Shown piece after piece: positions 12,654 to 20,517 of a stretch of DNA of 39,778 nt. The stretch is from a virus. Every line of letters starts with the position of its first letter. Position 1 is the stretch's first letter. The DNA is taken from IMG/VR virus record IMGVR_UViG_3300036760_000153, positions 1 to 39,778 of that record. One strand, given 5' to 3'. The notes below the pieces were generated by a model. The model ran no database searches and had not been told where the DNA came from. It saw only the letters and a list, made by a program, of their open reading frames with translations. A program made the translations under genes and the position numbers.

Positions 12654-12983
12654 CTACGAGTGTGAGCCACTCCGCAAGTTCGTTGCCCCCCCGCCCTGAT
12701 TCTGCCCCTCGACTTGCAAGAGGGGCTCCACCCGGTCGGCGTGCTGTCGTGCCCGCTGTCGGTGGAGGGCCATGTCGGCGCGCGCTAGCTCTGCTCGAGC
12801 CTTGGCGTGCTCTGGCCGCTTGCCGCTACTGGATCTCCGCGCCTTGCGGCGCTTTGTTTGCCCAGGTTTCGCGGCCTTCGATCCTTGTGGTCCTGGTAGA
12901 CCTTTGAGTTTTGCGAGGGTGGTTCTTCCGAGCCAGCCTGGTTCGGCGCCTCCGCGGTTCTGTAGGGTGACACCGCGCTTCAC
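12654..12983 (-). CDS. basic hypothetical protein, 109 aa
   Basis: GTG at 12983 overlaps the stop of the 40-residue membrane gene as GTGA. The product begins VKRGVTLQNRGGAEPGWLGR and is rich in K, R, A and Q throughout (KAAKPGQTKRRKARRSSSGK, then a helix around ARAELARADMALHRQRARQH). Predicted pI is very high. No family is recognised. A nucleic-acid- or membrane-surface-binding role is compatible with charge. It is coupled to a membrane peptide, which also suggests a membrane partner. Confidence 0.5.
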   Translation of the reverse strand: MKRGVTLQNRGGAEPGWLGRTTLAKLKGLPGPQGSKAAKPGQTKRRKARRSSSGKRPEHAKARAELARADMALHRQRARQHADRVEPLLQVEGQNQGGGATNLRSGSHS

Positions 12984-13102
12984 GGGCGTTTCCCCTGGAG
13001 CCAAGCGCGGGCGAGGGAGAGTGCGAGGCAGACGACGACGGCGGCGATGAAGAGGGTCTCGAGAGCGCCGGAGCCTGCGTTGCCGCCGAGGGCGTCGGTC
13101 AT
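12980..13102 (-). CDS. 40-residue membrane peptide
   Basis: The ATG at 13102 shares the start context GACGCC-ATGACCG with the genes starting at 872 and 144. The product is polar and glycine-rich for 14 residues (MTDALGGNAGSGAL), then one hydrophobic segment (LFIAAVVVCLALSLARAW), then a basic end (LQGKRP). It is a single-pass peptide, probably N-out/C-in by charge. It is the first gene after a promoter (13190-13218) and hairpin (13121-13148). It could be a small lysis, exclusion or toxin-type peptide; this is unresolved. Confidence 0.55.
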   Translation of the reverse strand: MTDALGGNAGSGALETLFIAAVVVCLALSLARAWLQGKRP

Positions 13103-13109
13103 GGCGTCG

Positions 13110-13148
13110 CCCAAGAGAAAGCCCCGGAGGTCTTGCGACTTCCGGGGC
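13110..13148 (-). terminator. strong GC hairpin followed by T-rich tract (terminator or attenuator)
   Basis: Arms GCCCCGGAGG (13121-13130) and CTTCCGGGGC (13139-13148), loop of 8, 10 pairs with one G-T. On the minus strand the stem is followed by TTTCTCTT (about 13120-13113). It sits between the minus-strand promoter at 13190-13218 and the 40-residue gene start at 13102, so it would act inside the leader as an attenuator. The sequence is a typical phage terminator type. Confidence 0.65.
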
Positions 13149-13189
13149 CTGACTTGCGGTCTGGTGAGGGCCACAAATACTGAGACTGG

Positions 13190-13218
13190 ATTGTATTTCT
13201 TCCCCTCACCGTGCGCAA
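13190..13218 (-). promoter_or_regulatory. sigma70-like promoter for the minus-strand mini-operon
   Basis: Minus strand: TTGCGC (13218-13213), 17-bp spacer, TACAAT (13195-13190). The -10 matches consensus at 5 of 6 and the -35 at 3 of 6. It lies in the least GC-rich part of the gap between the divergent late and mini-operon genes. Transcription would start near 13183 and run through the 13121-13148 hairpin. Confidence 0.5.
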
Positions 13219-13302
13219 GTAATTCATCGTTTCGCGCCGTTCGTCAAGGCTTTTTTTTGCGGTGGGTTCGGGATGGGCGTAGGATTGGGTGGTTCGGATG
13301 GA

Positions 13303-13356
13303 CCCTGCCGTCGGTTCGGGGGCTGTTCAGGGGGGGGCTTCGAGTCGGCGGCAGGG
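13303..13356 (+). promoter_or_regulatory. inverted repeat in the leader of the first late gene
   Basis: CCCTGCCG (13303-13310) and CGGCAGGG (13349-13356) are perfect 8-bp arms separated by a G-rich 38-nt loop. GAAGGAGGA follows at 13363-13371, and the ATG is at 13378. It is a leader stem just 5' of the SD, longer-looped than the six short ones. A clear late promoter was not recognised upstream. Confidence 0.4.
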
Positions 13357-13377
13357 TTTGACGAAGGAGGAGCGGGG

Positions 13378-13869
13378 ATGTTTCGGTGGGTAGTGGTCAT
13401 CGCGTTCGTTCTGGGGGCTGCGGGTACGGCATGGTCGCAGACGGTAGCGGCGGCGTGTGGCGCGGGCTATGCGGTTCGGCCTGGTGAGAAGTGCATGTTC
13501 ATCGCGCGGGGTCTGACGCAAACGGGTGGTGAGACGTCGGCGGGGCCGATCATCCTGAACATCAAGGACGGGGAGCGGTTCTCGAATATGTGCGTGGCCT
13601 ACGGGAACGCGGCGGCGTCGTGTGAGCCTGGGATTGCGACGGTGCTCTGGTCGGCGAAGACGGGCGCGGCGGCGCCGGCGGTGTGGAACACGCTGACGAG
13701 CTTGACTGGAATTGTGTCTCCGCTGGTATCGGGGTACTGCGGTCCGATCGTGGGGCCGAACGTGATGGCAACGCTAGATGGCGATGCGAACGGCTCGCAA
13801 TCGGCGATCACGGACACGGACTGCAACAGCTCGAACGGCGTGGACCTTGTTGTCATCCTGTACCCGTAA
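13378..13869 (+). CDS. exported cysteine-containing protein, 163 aa
   Basis: The ATG at 13378 follows GGAGGAG at 5-base spacing. Residues 1-21 form a Sec-type signal peptide (MFRWVVVIAFVLGAAGTAWS, cleavage near SQ/TV). The mature part has six cysteines (AACGAG, EKCMF, NMCVAY, ASCEPG, GYCGPI, TDCNSS), compatible with three disulphides. It is strand-rich and ends VDLVVILYP. No family is recognised. It leads the late operon and overlaps the phosphoesterase gene, so it may act with it at the cell envelope or in the particle. Confidence 0.75.
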   Translation: MFRWVVVIAFVLGAAGTAWSQTVAAACGAGYAVRPGEKCMFIARGLTQTGGETSAGPIILNIKDGERFSNMCVAYGNAAASCEPGIATVLWSAKTGAAAPAVWNTLTSLTGIVSPLVSGYCGPIVGPNVMATLDGDANGSQSAITDTDCNSSNGVDLVVILYP

Positions 13870-14983
13870 CGGCCTGCGTTTCGGGCTCGTGGTCTGGCTC
13901 GTGTTCGCAGCGGGTGCGGAAGCGGGTGGGACGGCGGGTCTGCCTGGGCAGGCAACGAGCGTAGGGGAGGCGCGCACTCGAGTTCGAGCGCGGATCGCGG
14001 TCATCCCGGACACGCAGAATTACTGCAGCTCGAGTCCGATCGGTGCGGGGACGCCAAACGCGGCCGAGCTCGCGATCGGTCCTGCTCAGCTCGACATACT
14101 CGTGAACGACGTGATTGCATGGGGGCCGGACTTCGTGGTGCAGGTGGGAGACGTGGGCGACCAGGCGGGATCGGACAGCGATGACCGGACCGATGCGGAC
14201 AACTTCACGACGGATGCGGCGAAGTATGCCGAGTCGACCTGTGCAAAGACTCATCTGTTCGACCGGCTCGACGGCGCGGGGATTCCGTGGCTGATCTCGC
14301 CGGGCAATCACGACAGCTATCGAGACTTCGAGCGGGTGTTCACGCGGGCGGCGTTCCTCGCGACCTCCTACGACTACTCGGCGCAGAACGAAATGGATCG
14401 CTTTCACGCTGGCTTCAACGACACCGAGGAGCGAGCGGCGCTCATGCCGAGCCCGATCGGAACGATCTGCGTGGTGTCTGCAGACTACGTTCTCGACCCG
14501 GCTGGGGGGACGCTTGACGACACCTACGCCCAAGGCGCGATCGGCTGCGGAGCGAGTCGTCCGACGATCGGAGTGCGCCATTACGGCGCCCTGCCGGGGA
14601 TGAGTGTTGCCGGGAATTCCGAGGTCTTCATGCGAGTGAATGGGCACTCGACTCCGACGCAGCCAGGCCAGATGCAGACGTTTTCGGTCTACTCGACTGC
14701 GGGCGGCTTTGAGATATTGGATCTGTTCACCAACTCGCAGGAGCAGAGCCTTTCCTGTGGGTCCACGGACAGCGCGCGGACGGGTGCGGACGTGCATACG
14801 GGGGTCACGTGGTGGACGATGGTTGAGATCGTCCCGGCGGAGAACGCGATTTTCATACAGGCTCGTGGTCCCCTCTATGGCGCGGTATCGCAAGACTGGG
14901 CTTGTGGGAACACCTACCAAAACGGCGTCGCGACATTTGCGCCGAGCTTCTGCACTCGTTTCCCAGGAGGTCCGGGATGCTGA
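13850..14983 (+). CDS. exported calcineurin-like metallophosphoesterase
   Basis: About 377 aa. There is no ATG near the front. TTG at 13850 (or 13847) gives a signal peptide with basic RNGLR then GLVVWLVFAAGAEA; GTG 13889 is an alternative. Metallophosphoesterase blocks in order: IAVIPDTQNY (D at the first metal position), FVVQVGDVGDQ (GD block), ISPGNHDSY (GNHD block) and a later RVNGHST, compatible with the final H block. The usual domain length (about 250 aa) fits. Six or more cysteines suggest an oxidising compartment. Family enzymes hydrolyse phosphomono- or diesters. Substrate unknown. It lies between two exported proteins, upstream of terminase. Confidence 0.82.
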   Translation: MSSCTRNGLRFGLVVWLVFAAGAEAGGTAGLPGQATSVGEARTRVRARIAVIPDTQNYCSSSPIGAGTPNAAELAIGPAQLDILVNDVIAWGPDFVVQVGDVGDQAGSDSDDRTDADNFTTDAAKYAESTCAKTHLFDRLDGAGIPWLISPGNHDSYRDFERVFTRAAFLATSYDYSAQNEMDRFHAGFNDTEERAALMPSPIGTICVVSADYVLDPAGGTLDDTYAQGAIGCGASRPTIGVRHYGALPGMSVAGNSEVFMRVNGHSTPTQPGQMQTFSVYSTAGGFEILDLFTNSQEQSLSCGSTDSARTGADVHTGVTWWTMVEIVPAENAIFIQARGPLYGAVSQDWACGNTYQNGVATFAPSFCTRFPGGPGC

Positions 14984-15402
14984 CACGAAATCGCGCTGTG
15001 CTCTTGATCGGAGCGGTGTCCGTCTTGCTGCTCGGAGGGGTGACGGATGTTCCGCTGGAGAAGCGCTGGGTGCAGTGTCAGAACTACGATGCGCTGCTTG
15101 CGGCTGCGGACCCGATTCTTCTTCATGGCTACGCGCCGAACGCGCTCACGTTGGAGCGGATCACCTGTGCCGTGTCGGGTACAGAGACGCCGACGCTCAC
15201 GATCACGACGCAATCGCGTTCACTCGCGAACGGTAGCGCGGTGGAGTTGGAGTCCGGCACGGTCTGCGACGAAGATGGGACGACTCAGACGACGGCCTTC
15301 ACTGCGACGGCGATTGCGGCGTTGAGCTATCTGACGATTGACGTGACCGCGGTGGGCGGCACGACGCGCACACGTCTCTTGGTCTGCCTATCGGGGCGGT
15401 AA
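14977..15402 (+). CDS. exported beta-rich protein, 141 aa
   Basis: The ATG at 14977 has GGAGG 6 bases upstream and overlaps the phosphoesterase end by 7 bp. The N-terminal signal sequence is MLTRNRAVLLIGAVSVLLLG (possible cleavage after GGVTD). The mature part has four cysteines (QCQNYD, ITCAVS, TVCDED, LVCLSG) and alternating strands ending IDVTAVGGTTRTRLLVCLSG. This ending is like small knob or decoration domains of phage tail and head proteins. It could be a secreted or particle-attached beta-sandwich. Function unknown. Confidence 0.7.
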   Translation: MLTRNRAVLLIGAVSVLLLGGVTDVPLEKRWVQCQNYDALLAAADPILLHGYAPNALTLERITCAVSGTETPTLTITTQSRSLANGSAVELESGTVCDEDGTTQTTAFTATAIAALSYLTIDVTAVGGTTRTRLLVCLSGR

Positions 15403-15845
15403 TGGGGTTCAAGTCCGGGCTGCACACCGCAGGAGGCCAGGGGACGCTTGCGCATCGCCGGAAGGAGCTGCAGGAGGCCGAGCTACAGGCGACGCTCGAG
15501 GCCGCGCAGATCAACGAGGCGCAGCGGCTCGCGCAGGAATCCACGCCCGCGTGTATGCGTGAGCTCAAGCGCATGGCGACCTCGCACGCGAAGCAGATTG
15601 TGGTGTCGGAAGCCGTGCGTCTGGCGGCGATCCGTCTCTTGTTGGAAACCGCGTGGGGCAAGCCGAGCGTGCGTGAGTCGAAGGACGGCGGCACGCGGCG
15701 CGCGGGCGCAGGGGGCCGGCGCATCGTCGTGAACATCAACACGCACGGCGCCGGGGTCGGGAAGCAGGTTCGCGTGACGGCGATGGGCTCTCTTGTGGCG
15801 GCAAGTGAAGCTGCGCAGGATGCGGAGTACGAGGAGGGCTTGTGA
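15402..15845 (+). CDS. terminase small subunit-like protein
   Basis: A 147-residue protein with ATG at 15402 overlapping the previous TAA (TAATG). It is predominantly helical, with a charged coiled coil at about residues 18-50 (RKELQEAELQATLEAAQINE) and a repeat-like helical pair (ELKRMATSHAKQIVVSEAVR, then LAAIRLLLETAWGKPS). The AxxLLexawGKP ending is common in phage proteins directly before terminase large subunits. The C-terminal part is glycine-rich, then acidic. The stop overlaps the TerL GTG start, as expected for a TerS/TerL pair. The assignment is mainly positional. Confidence 0.6.
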   Translation: MGFKSGLHTAGGQGTLAHRRKELQEAELQATLEAAQINEAQRLAQESTPACMRELKRMATSHAKQIVVSEAVRLAAIRLLLETAWGKPSVRESKDGGTRRAGAGGRRIVVNINTHGAGVGKQVRVTAMGSLVAASEAAQDAEYEEGL

Positions 15846-18094
15846 CGGGAGCGCATTCCGACGCGGCCCTGGATCTCCCGTACCTGTGGACGCCGCGGGA
15901 GTACCAGTTGCCGGCGTGGCACGCGCTGCACGAGGGCTATCTGCGGACGTACCTTGTCTGGCACCGGCGCGCGGGCAAGGGCGCTTGCATGGTGAACTTC
16001 TGCGTGACGCAGGCCGCGCAGCGCGTGGGGCTGTACTGGCACGTCCTGCCGACCTACAAGCAGGGGCGGAAGATCATCTGGGACGGCATGACGAAGGAGG
16101 GTCGGAAATTCACCGACTACTTCCCGCCCGAGCTCGTGCTCCGCAGGACTGAGGCGGAGATGTCGGTTTGGATGACGAACGGGTCGCTGTATCAGGTGGT
16201 CGGAGCCGATGACGTAGACAAGCTCGTCGGTGCGAATCCGATCGGAGTCGTGCTCGACGAGTACGCGCTGATGGACTCGAGCGTGTGGAACTTCTTCCGC
16301 CCGATCCTGGCTGAAAATGGGGGCTGGGCGGTGTTCACGACGACGCCGCGGGGCCGGAATCACGCCTACGAGCTGTGGCAGCGTGCGAAGAAAAACAAGA
16401 ACTGGTTCACGCAGCTCCTGACGGTCGATGACACCGGCGCGGTGACGCCGGAGGCGATCCAGGAGGACCGCGACTCCGGCATGCCCGAGGAACTGGTCCA
16501 ACAAGAATACTGGTGCCTGCCGCCGGGGGTGCCGATCCTGACCGATCGAGGACAGGTGCCTATCGAGCAGGTGCGGACCGGGATGCGAGTGCTGACCCAC
16601 TCGGGGCGGTGGCGTTCGGTGCTCGAAACAATGGAGCACGAAACGACTGGCGGGCTCGTCGAGATCCAGACTTACGGCAACCGCCGCACGCTGCTCGTCA
16701 CGCCGGAGCATCCGGTGCGCACGCTGCAGCCGGACTCGCAGGTCTACGCCTGGCGCCCGGCGGGCGAGATCAAACGCGGCGACTGGCTGACGATGCCGCG
16801 TCCGAGAAAGGGCCGCCCGATCGTTCCTCCGCATCTGGCGAAGCTGGCAGCTTGGTACGTGGCGGAAGGCTCCTGCTCCAAAACAGCGGTGCAGTTCTCA
16901 CTCGGGTCGACGGAAGGGGACTACGCCGACGAGATCGAAGCCTGTGCCCTCCTGTACGGGGCGAGTAGCGCGCGCGCGACCAGCGACCTGAATTGCTTGA
17001 CGGTCCAGGTCCGTTCCGCCGCGCTTTCGGATTCTCTCGCGAACGCCTGCGGCTCTGGTGCCGCTAGCAAGCATCTTCCGTGGGAGTGGGTCGCTGGGCA
17101 CGAGGCTCTGTTCTTGGACCGGCTCATTCGAGGTGATGGCTGCGAGATCAACGGCGGATGGATGTACACGACGATCAGCGAGTCCCTGGCCTACGACGTG
17201 CAAATGCTCGCGTCGGCGTGTGGGTACGGCTCTGGGATCAGCGAGCGGCGTGGCGGCCATGCCGTGATCCAAGGCCGGAATATCGTGAGTAGAGACAGTT
17301 TCTGCGTGCGGATCTCGACAACTCCATCGTCGAAGATTTTGCCGGCGAAGAATGCGATTGGCGTGCGAGTCCGTTCGGTCGCGCGGCTGCCCTACGCTGG
17401 GCGTGTCCACAACCTGCGCGTGCAGTACGAAGAGAGCTTTGTTGCGGCGGGTCGCGTCGTCCACAATTGCTCGTGGGACGCGCCGCTCGTCGGCTCGTAC
17501 TACGGCGATCAGGTCAACGCGGCGACGAAGGCGGGACGGATCACGAAGGTGCCGTGGGAGCCGACGGCGCTTGTGGAGACCGCCTGGGATCTCGGCGTGG
17601 GCGACGCGACCGCGATCCTATTCTGCCAGCAGATCGGCAAAGAGGTCCGGATCATCGACTACTACGCGAGCTTTGGGAAAGGGCTCGACCACTACGCGAA
17701 GGTGCTGCAGGAGAAGCCATACGCTTACAAGCACGCGCTCCTGCCGCATGACGCGGAGCAGCGGTCGATGGAGTCGGGGAAGACGCGGGTGGCGATCCTG
17801 CAGTCATTGGGCATGCGCTGCCGCGTGCTGCCGCGCATGCCGATCGAGGACGGGATCGCGGCGGTGCGAATGCTCTGGCCGCGGCTCTGGATCGACGAGG
17901 AGAAGTGCGAGGTGTTCATCCGCGCCGCCCGCGAGTATCGCAAGGAGTTCGACGTGAAGTCGGAGACGTATGGGGACCATCCGAGGCACGACTGGACATC
18001 AAATCCGATGGACGCGCTGCGTTATTTGGCACTCGGCTTGCGACCGGCGCAGCCCAAGCGCGAGAGTCTCGCGCCGCGGCTCGCTATCGTGTAG
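15842..18094 (+). CDS. terL: terminase large subunit interrupted by an intein
   Basis: The 750-residue precursor starts at GTG 15842 (GTGA overlap). Extein 1, residues 1-224: ATPase with Walker A-like HRRAGKGA (41-48), Walker B VVLDE (136-140) and coupling motif FTTTPRGRNH. Intein residues 225-542. Extein 2, residues 543-750: nuclease domain with ETAWDLGVGDATAIL, LLPHDAEQR and HDWTSNPMDALRYL, giving the RNase H-like acidic residues. After splicing the product would be 432 aa, a normal TerL length. It pumps and cuts phage DNA during packaging at the portal. The next genes are a small helical protein and the portal. Confidence 0.93.
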   Translation: MTGAHSDAALDLPYLWTPREYQLPAWHALHEGYLRTYLVWHRRAGKGACMVNFCVTQAAQRVGLYWHVLPTYKQGRKIIWDGMTKEGRKFTDYFPPELVLRRTEAEMSVWMTNGSLYQVVGADDVDKLVGANPIGVVLDEYALMDSSVWNFFRPILAENGGWAVFTTTPRGRNHAYELWQRAKKNKNWFTQLLTVDDTGAVTPEAIQEDRDSGMPEELVQQEYWCLPPGVPILTDRGQVPIEQVRTGMRVLTHSGRWRSVLETMEHETTGGLVEIQTYGNRRTLLVTPEHPVRTLQPDSQVYAWRPAGEIKRGDWLTMPRPRKGRPIVPPHLAKLAAWYVAEGSCSKTAVQFSLGSTEGDYADEIEACALLYGASSARATSDLNCLTVQVRSAALSDSLANACGSGAASKHLPWEWVAGHEALFLDRLIRGDGCEINGGWMYTTISESLAYDVQMLASACGYGSGISERRGGHAVIQGRNIVSRDSFCVRISTTPSSKILPAKNAIGVRVRSVARLPYAGRVHNLRVQYEESFVAAGRVVHNCSWDAPLVGSYYGDQVNAATKAGRITKVPWEPTALVETAWDLGVGDATAILFCQQIGKEVRIIDYYASFGKGLDHYAKVLQEKPYAYKHALLPHDAEQRSMESGKTRVAILQSLGMRCRVLPRMPIEDGIAAVRMLWPRLWIDEEKCEVFIRAAREYRKEFDVKSETYGDHPRHDWTSNPMDALRYLALGLRPAQPKRESLAPRLAIV
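16514..17467 (+). mobile_element. intein with LAGLIDADG-type endonuclease in terL
   Basis: 318 residues, from Cys at 16514 (CLPPGVPILTDRGQVPIEQV, block A) to HN at 17462-17467, followed by Cys+1 (17468). Block B is TLLVTPEHPVRTLQ, with its His. The end block is GRVHNLRVQYEESFVAAGRV then VHN. In between, LAKLAAWYVAEGS and FLDRLIRGDG correspond to the two LAGLIDADG helices, with acidic residues E and D. All splicing residues are present, so it is predicted active. Insertion falls just after the ATPase domain, in the conserved QEYW-C-SWDAPLVG segment. Confidence 0.92.
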
Positions 18095-18106
18095 GAAGGG
18101 GGAGCG

Positions 18107-18382
18107 ATGGGGGAACTGGCGACAATCGCGCGGCTGAACGGGATCGACGGGCGCATGAACGTCTTCGCAGAAGTGATCGAGCAGCTCAAGTCGCAGGTAG
18201 GGGTCGCGTTGGAGCAGATCGCAGAGATCCGCGTTCAGATGGCGACGCTCGAGAAAGCGATTGTGGACGTGAAGGCGCTGCACGGCATGAACACGACGCG
18301 GATCACGGTGCCGCCGGTGCCGAAGATTCTGCGCGACATCGGGCTCGTGGCGCCGGCGGCGGAATCGGAGGGTGAGCGGTGA
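18107..18382 (+). CDS. hypothetical helical protein, 91 aa
   Basis: The ATG at 18107 follows AAGGGGGAG. The first 60 residues are amphipathic helix (FAEVIEQLKSQVGVALEQIA, EIRVQMATLEKAIVDV), a short coiled coil, followed by a polar/proline stretch. No family is recognised. Between terL and portal, small coiled-coil proteins are common and may be packaging or assembly cofactors. Its end overlaps the portal start (GTGA). Confidence 0.6.
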   Translation: MGELATIARLNGIDGRMNVFAEVIEQLKSQVGVALEQIAEIRVQMATLEKAIVDVKALHGMNTTRITVPPVPKILRDIGLVAPAAESEGER

Positions 18383-20517
18383 GCGCGCCTTTCGAGGAGC
18401 TCCTCTCTCTCGAGGACGGCACCGGCGCCTTCGACGAAGAGTCTGTGGAAGAGTCGCCGGGCATGTCCGAGGAGGACGTGAAGAGTGCGATCGGGGCGGA
18501 GCTCCAGGACGCGCGCGAGATCATCGAAGGCGATGTTGGAGAGCGCCGTCGGCTCGCGCAGTCCTACTACAAGGGCGACCTGTTCGGGAACGAGGTGGAG
18601 GGCCGCTCGAGCGTCGTGCTGACGCCGGTCGCGGACACGATCGACTGGATCATGCCCTCGCTCATGCGGATTCTGTTCGGCGGCCACGAGGTCGCGAAGT
18701 ACAACCCGGTTGCCGAGGGCGACGAAGCGGGTGCGGAGCAGGCGACCGACTACTGCAACCACGTCTTCATGCAGGAGAACAACGGCTTCAAGATCGGCCA
18801 CACGCTCTGCAAAGACGCTCTGCTCGAGGGGCTCGGTGTTGGGCGCGTGTACTACGAGGACAAGCTTGAGCCGATCTACAGCCGGCTCGAGAGCGTATCG
18901 GCCGAAGAGTTCGCGCTCATGCAGGAGGACGACCCGAGCCTCGAGATCATCGAGTCGTCGCCGAGTCCGGATGTCGTGCCCGCGCCGCTGCCGCCGCCTG
19001 GGGCAAACGGCGCGGAGGCCCCGCCCCCGCCTGCGCCTGTGGAGCGGTTCGACGTGAAGGTGAAGACGATCCGGAAGACGAACCGGATTCGCGTGCGGGC
19101 GATTGCGCCAGAGAACTTCCTGATGGCGCGGCGCCACGCGGAGCTCGACGAGGAGACACCGTTTTGCGCGGAGCGGTCGAAGCTCACGCGCTCGGATCTG
19201 GTCGCGATGGGCTTCTCGCGCGAGCAGGTCGAGACGATTCCATCGCACGGCGACATGGCGGAGATGACGTCTGCGAACGTCGAGCGTTACGAGGACGAGC
19301 AGCCGACCTACAGCGACGACTTCCGCACGGGCGCGATGCAGACGGTTTGGGTCTACGACGGATTCATCCGGCTCGATGTGGACGGCGATGGTCTGGCGGA
19401 ACTCCGCCATTTCATCGCCGGGGGCGAGAATGCCGAGGTGCTGCTGGTGGATGAGCCGGCATCGTGGGTGTCGTTCTTCGACCTGTGCCCGATCCTGATG
19501 AGTCACAAGTTCCACGGCCGATCAGTCGCGGATCTGGTCATGGACCTGCAACGCATCCAGTCGACGATCCTGCGGCAGATCCTCGACAACATGTACCTGA
19601 CCAACAACGCGCGCACGATCGCAGTGGAGGGGCAGGTCGAGATCGACGACCTGCTGGTGTCGCGTCCGGGTGGGGTGATCCGCGTTCAGCAGCTCGATGC
19701 GGTCGGTCCGTTCGTGACGCCTGCGCTTGGCCCGATGGCGCAGAACACCCTCGACTACATCGACGGGGTGAAGGAGTCGCGGACGGGCATGAGTCGGGCG
19801 TCGCAGGGGCTGGACGCCTCGACGCTGCGCAACACGACCGCGACGGGGATCTCTCAGCTGATGAGCGCGGCGCAGATGCGCGTGGACCTGATCGTGCGAA
19901 TTTTCGCGGAGTGCGGCCTGAAGCGGATGTTCAAGCTGATTCTGCGAGAGATGGTCGAGCGCCCGCTGAAGAAGCGCGTGCTGCGGCTGCGCAATCAGTG
20001 GGTGCCCGTCGACGCGACGAAGTGGAATGCGGAGATGGACTGCACGATTCAACTCGGGCTCGGCGTGGGCCAGGCGACCGAGCGGATCGAGTTCCTGGGG
20101 CGGATTCTGGAGCTGCAGGCGCGGGCCGTGGAGATGGGCGGCATGGGAACGCTCGTCGAGCTCGACAACCTCTACAACGCCACGCGCGAGATGACGCGCG
20201 CGATGGGCTTCAAGATCGACAACCAGTTCTTCACGAACCCGGCCGGGAAGCAGCCGGCGCCGCCGAAGCCTGATCCGCTTCTGGTCGAGGCGGAGGCGAA
20301 CGCGAAGGAAGGGGAAGCCAAGGTACGGCTCGAGATGGCGAAGCTAGAGTTCGAGTCTCAGCAGGCCGCTGCGGAGCTCGACTTCAAGCGGTATGAGTGC
20401 GAGAAGAGGGCAGAACTCGAACGCGAGAAGATCGAGAGCCAGGAAAGGATCGCGCTCGCAAACGCGAGCACGAAGGAGCGGGTGGCGCGAAAGAAACCCG
20501 CGAAGGCGGCGGCTTGA
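18379..20517 (+). CDS. portal protein (podovirus head-tail connector type)
   Basis: A 712-residue protein. GTG at 18379 has GGAGGG 7 bases before it. The sequence around residues 30-130 is characteristic of long podovirus portals: YYKGDLFGNEVEGRSSVVLT, DTIDWIMPSLMRILFGG, ATDYCNHVFMQENNGF, CKDALLEGLGVGRVYYED. The central crown/wing region includes FHGRSVADLVMDLQRIQSTI and the RTGMSRASQGLD segment seen in this family. The C-terminal 90 residues are a long charged coiled coil (EAKVRLEMAKLEFESQQAAA), as in tunnel-barrel extensions. A proline-rich insert lies near 190-220. It forms the dodecameric DNA entry ring. Confidence 0.92.
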   Translation: MSAPFEELLSLEDGTGAFDEESVEESPGMSEEDVKSAIGAELQDAREIIEGDVGERRRLAQSYYKGDLFGNEVEGRSSVVLTPVADTIDWIMPSLMRILFGGHEVAKYNPVAEGDEAGAEQATDYCNHVFMQENNGFKIGHTLCKDALLEGLGVGRVYYEDKLEPIYSRLESVSAEEFALMQEDDPSLEIIESSPSPDVVPAPLPPPGANGAEAPPPPAPVERFDVKVKTIRKTNRIRVRAIAPENFLMARRHAELDEETPFCAERSKLTRSDLVAMGFSREQVETIPSHGDMAEMTSANVERYEDEQPTYSDDFRTGAMQTVWVYDGFIRLDVDGDGLAELRHFIAGGENAEVLLVDEPASWVSFFDLCPILMSHKFHGRSVADLVMDLQRIQSTILRQILDNMYLTNNARTIAVEGQVEIDDLLVSRPGGVIRVQQLDAVGPFVTPALGPMAQNTLDYIDGVKESRTGMSRASQGLDASTLRNTTATGISQLMSAAQMRVDLIVRIFAECGLKRMFKLILREMVERPLKKRVLRLRNQWVPVDATKWNAEMDCTIQLGLGVGQATERIEFLGRILELQARAVEMGGMGTLVELDNLYNATREMTRAMGFKIDNQFFTNPAGKQPAPPKPDPLLVEAEANAKEGEAKVRLEMAKLEFESQQAAAELDFKRYECEKRAELEREKIESQERIALANASTKERVARKKPAKAAA

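Noticed and set aside
13236-13262. T8 run at 13251-13258 as a plus-strand terminator
   Set aside because: Only a 3-bp GCC/GGC stem precedes it, and no plus-strand gene ends just upstream.
13047-13361. 104-residue plus-strand ORF between the mini-operon and the late genes
   Set aside because: It runs through the hairpin at 13121-13148, the minus-strand promoter and a T8 run, with no SD and low-complexity R/G/F composition.
15299-16834. 511-codon open minus-strand frame opposite terS/terL
   Set aside because: It is antisense to clearly conserved terminase sequence. Composition is R/H/P/L-rich, as expected from GC-rich antisense frames.
18235-19515. 426-codon minus-strand frame opposite the portal gene
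   Set aside because: The portal frame has strong family signatures. The antisense frame has none and typical R/H/L shadow composition.
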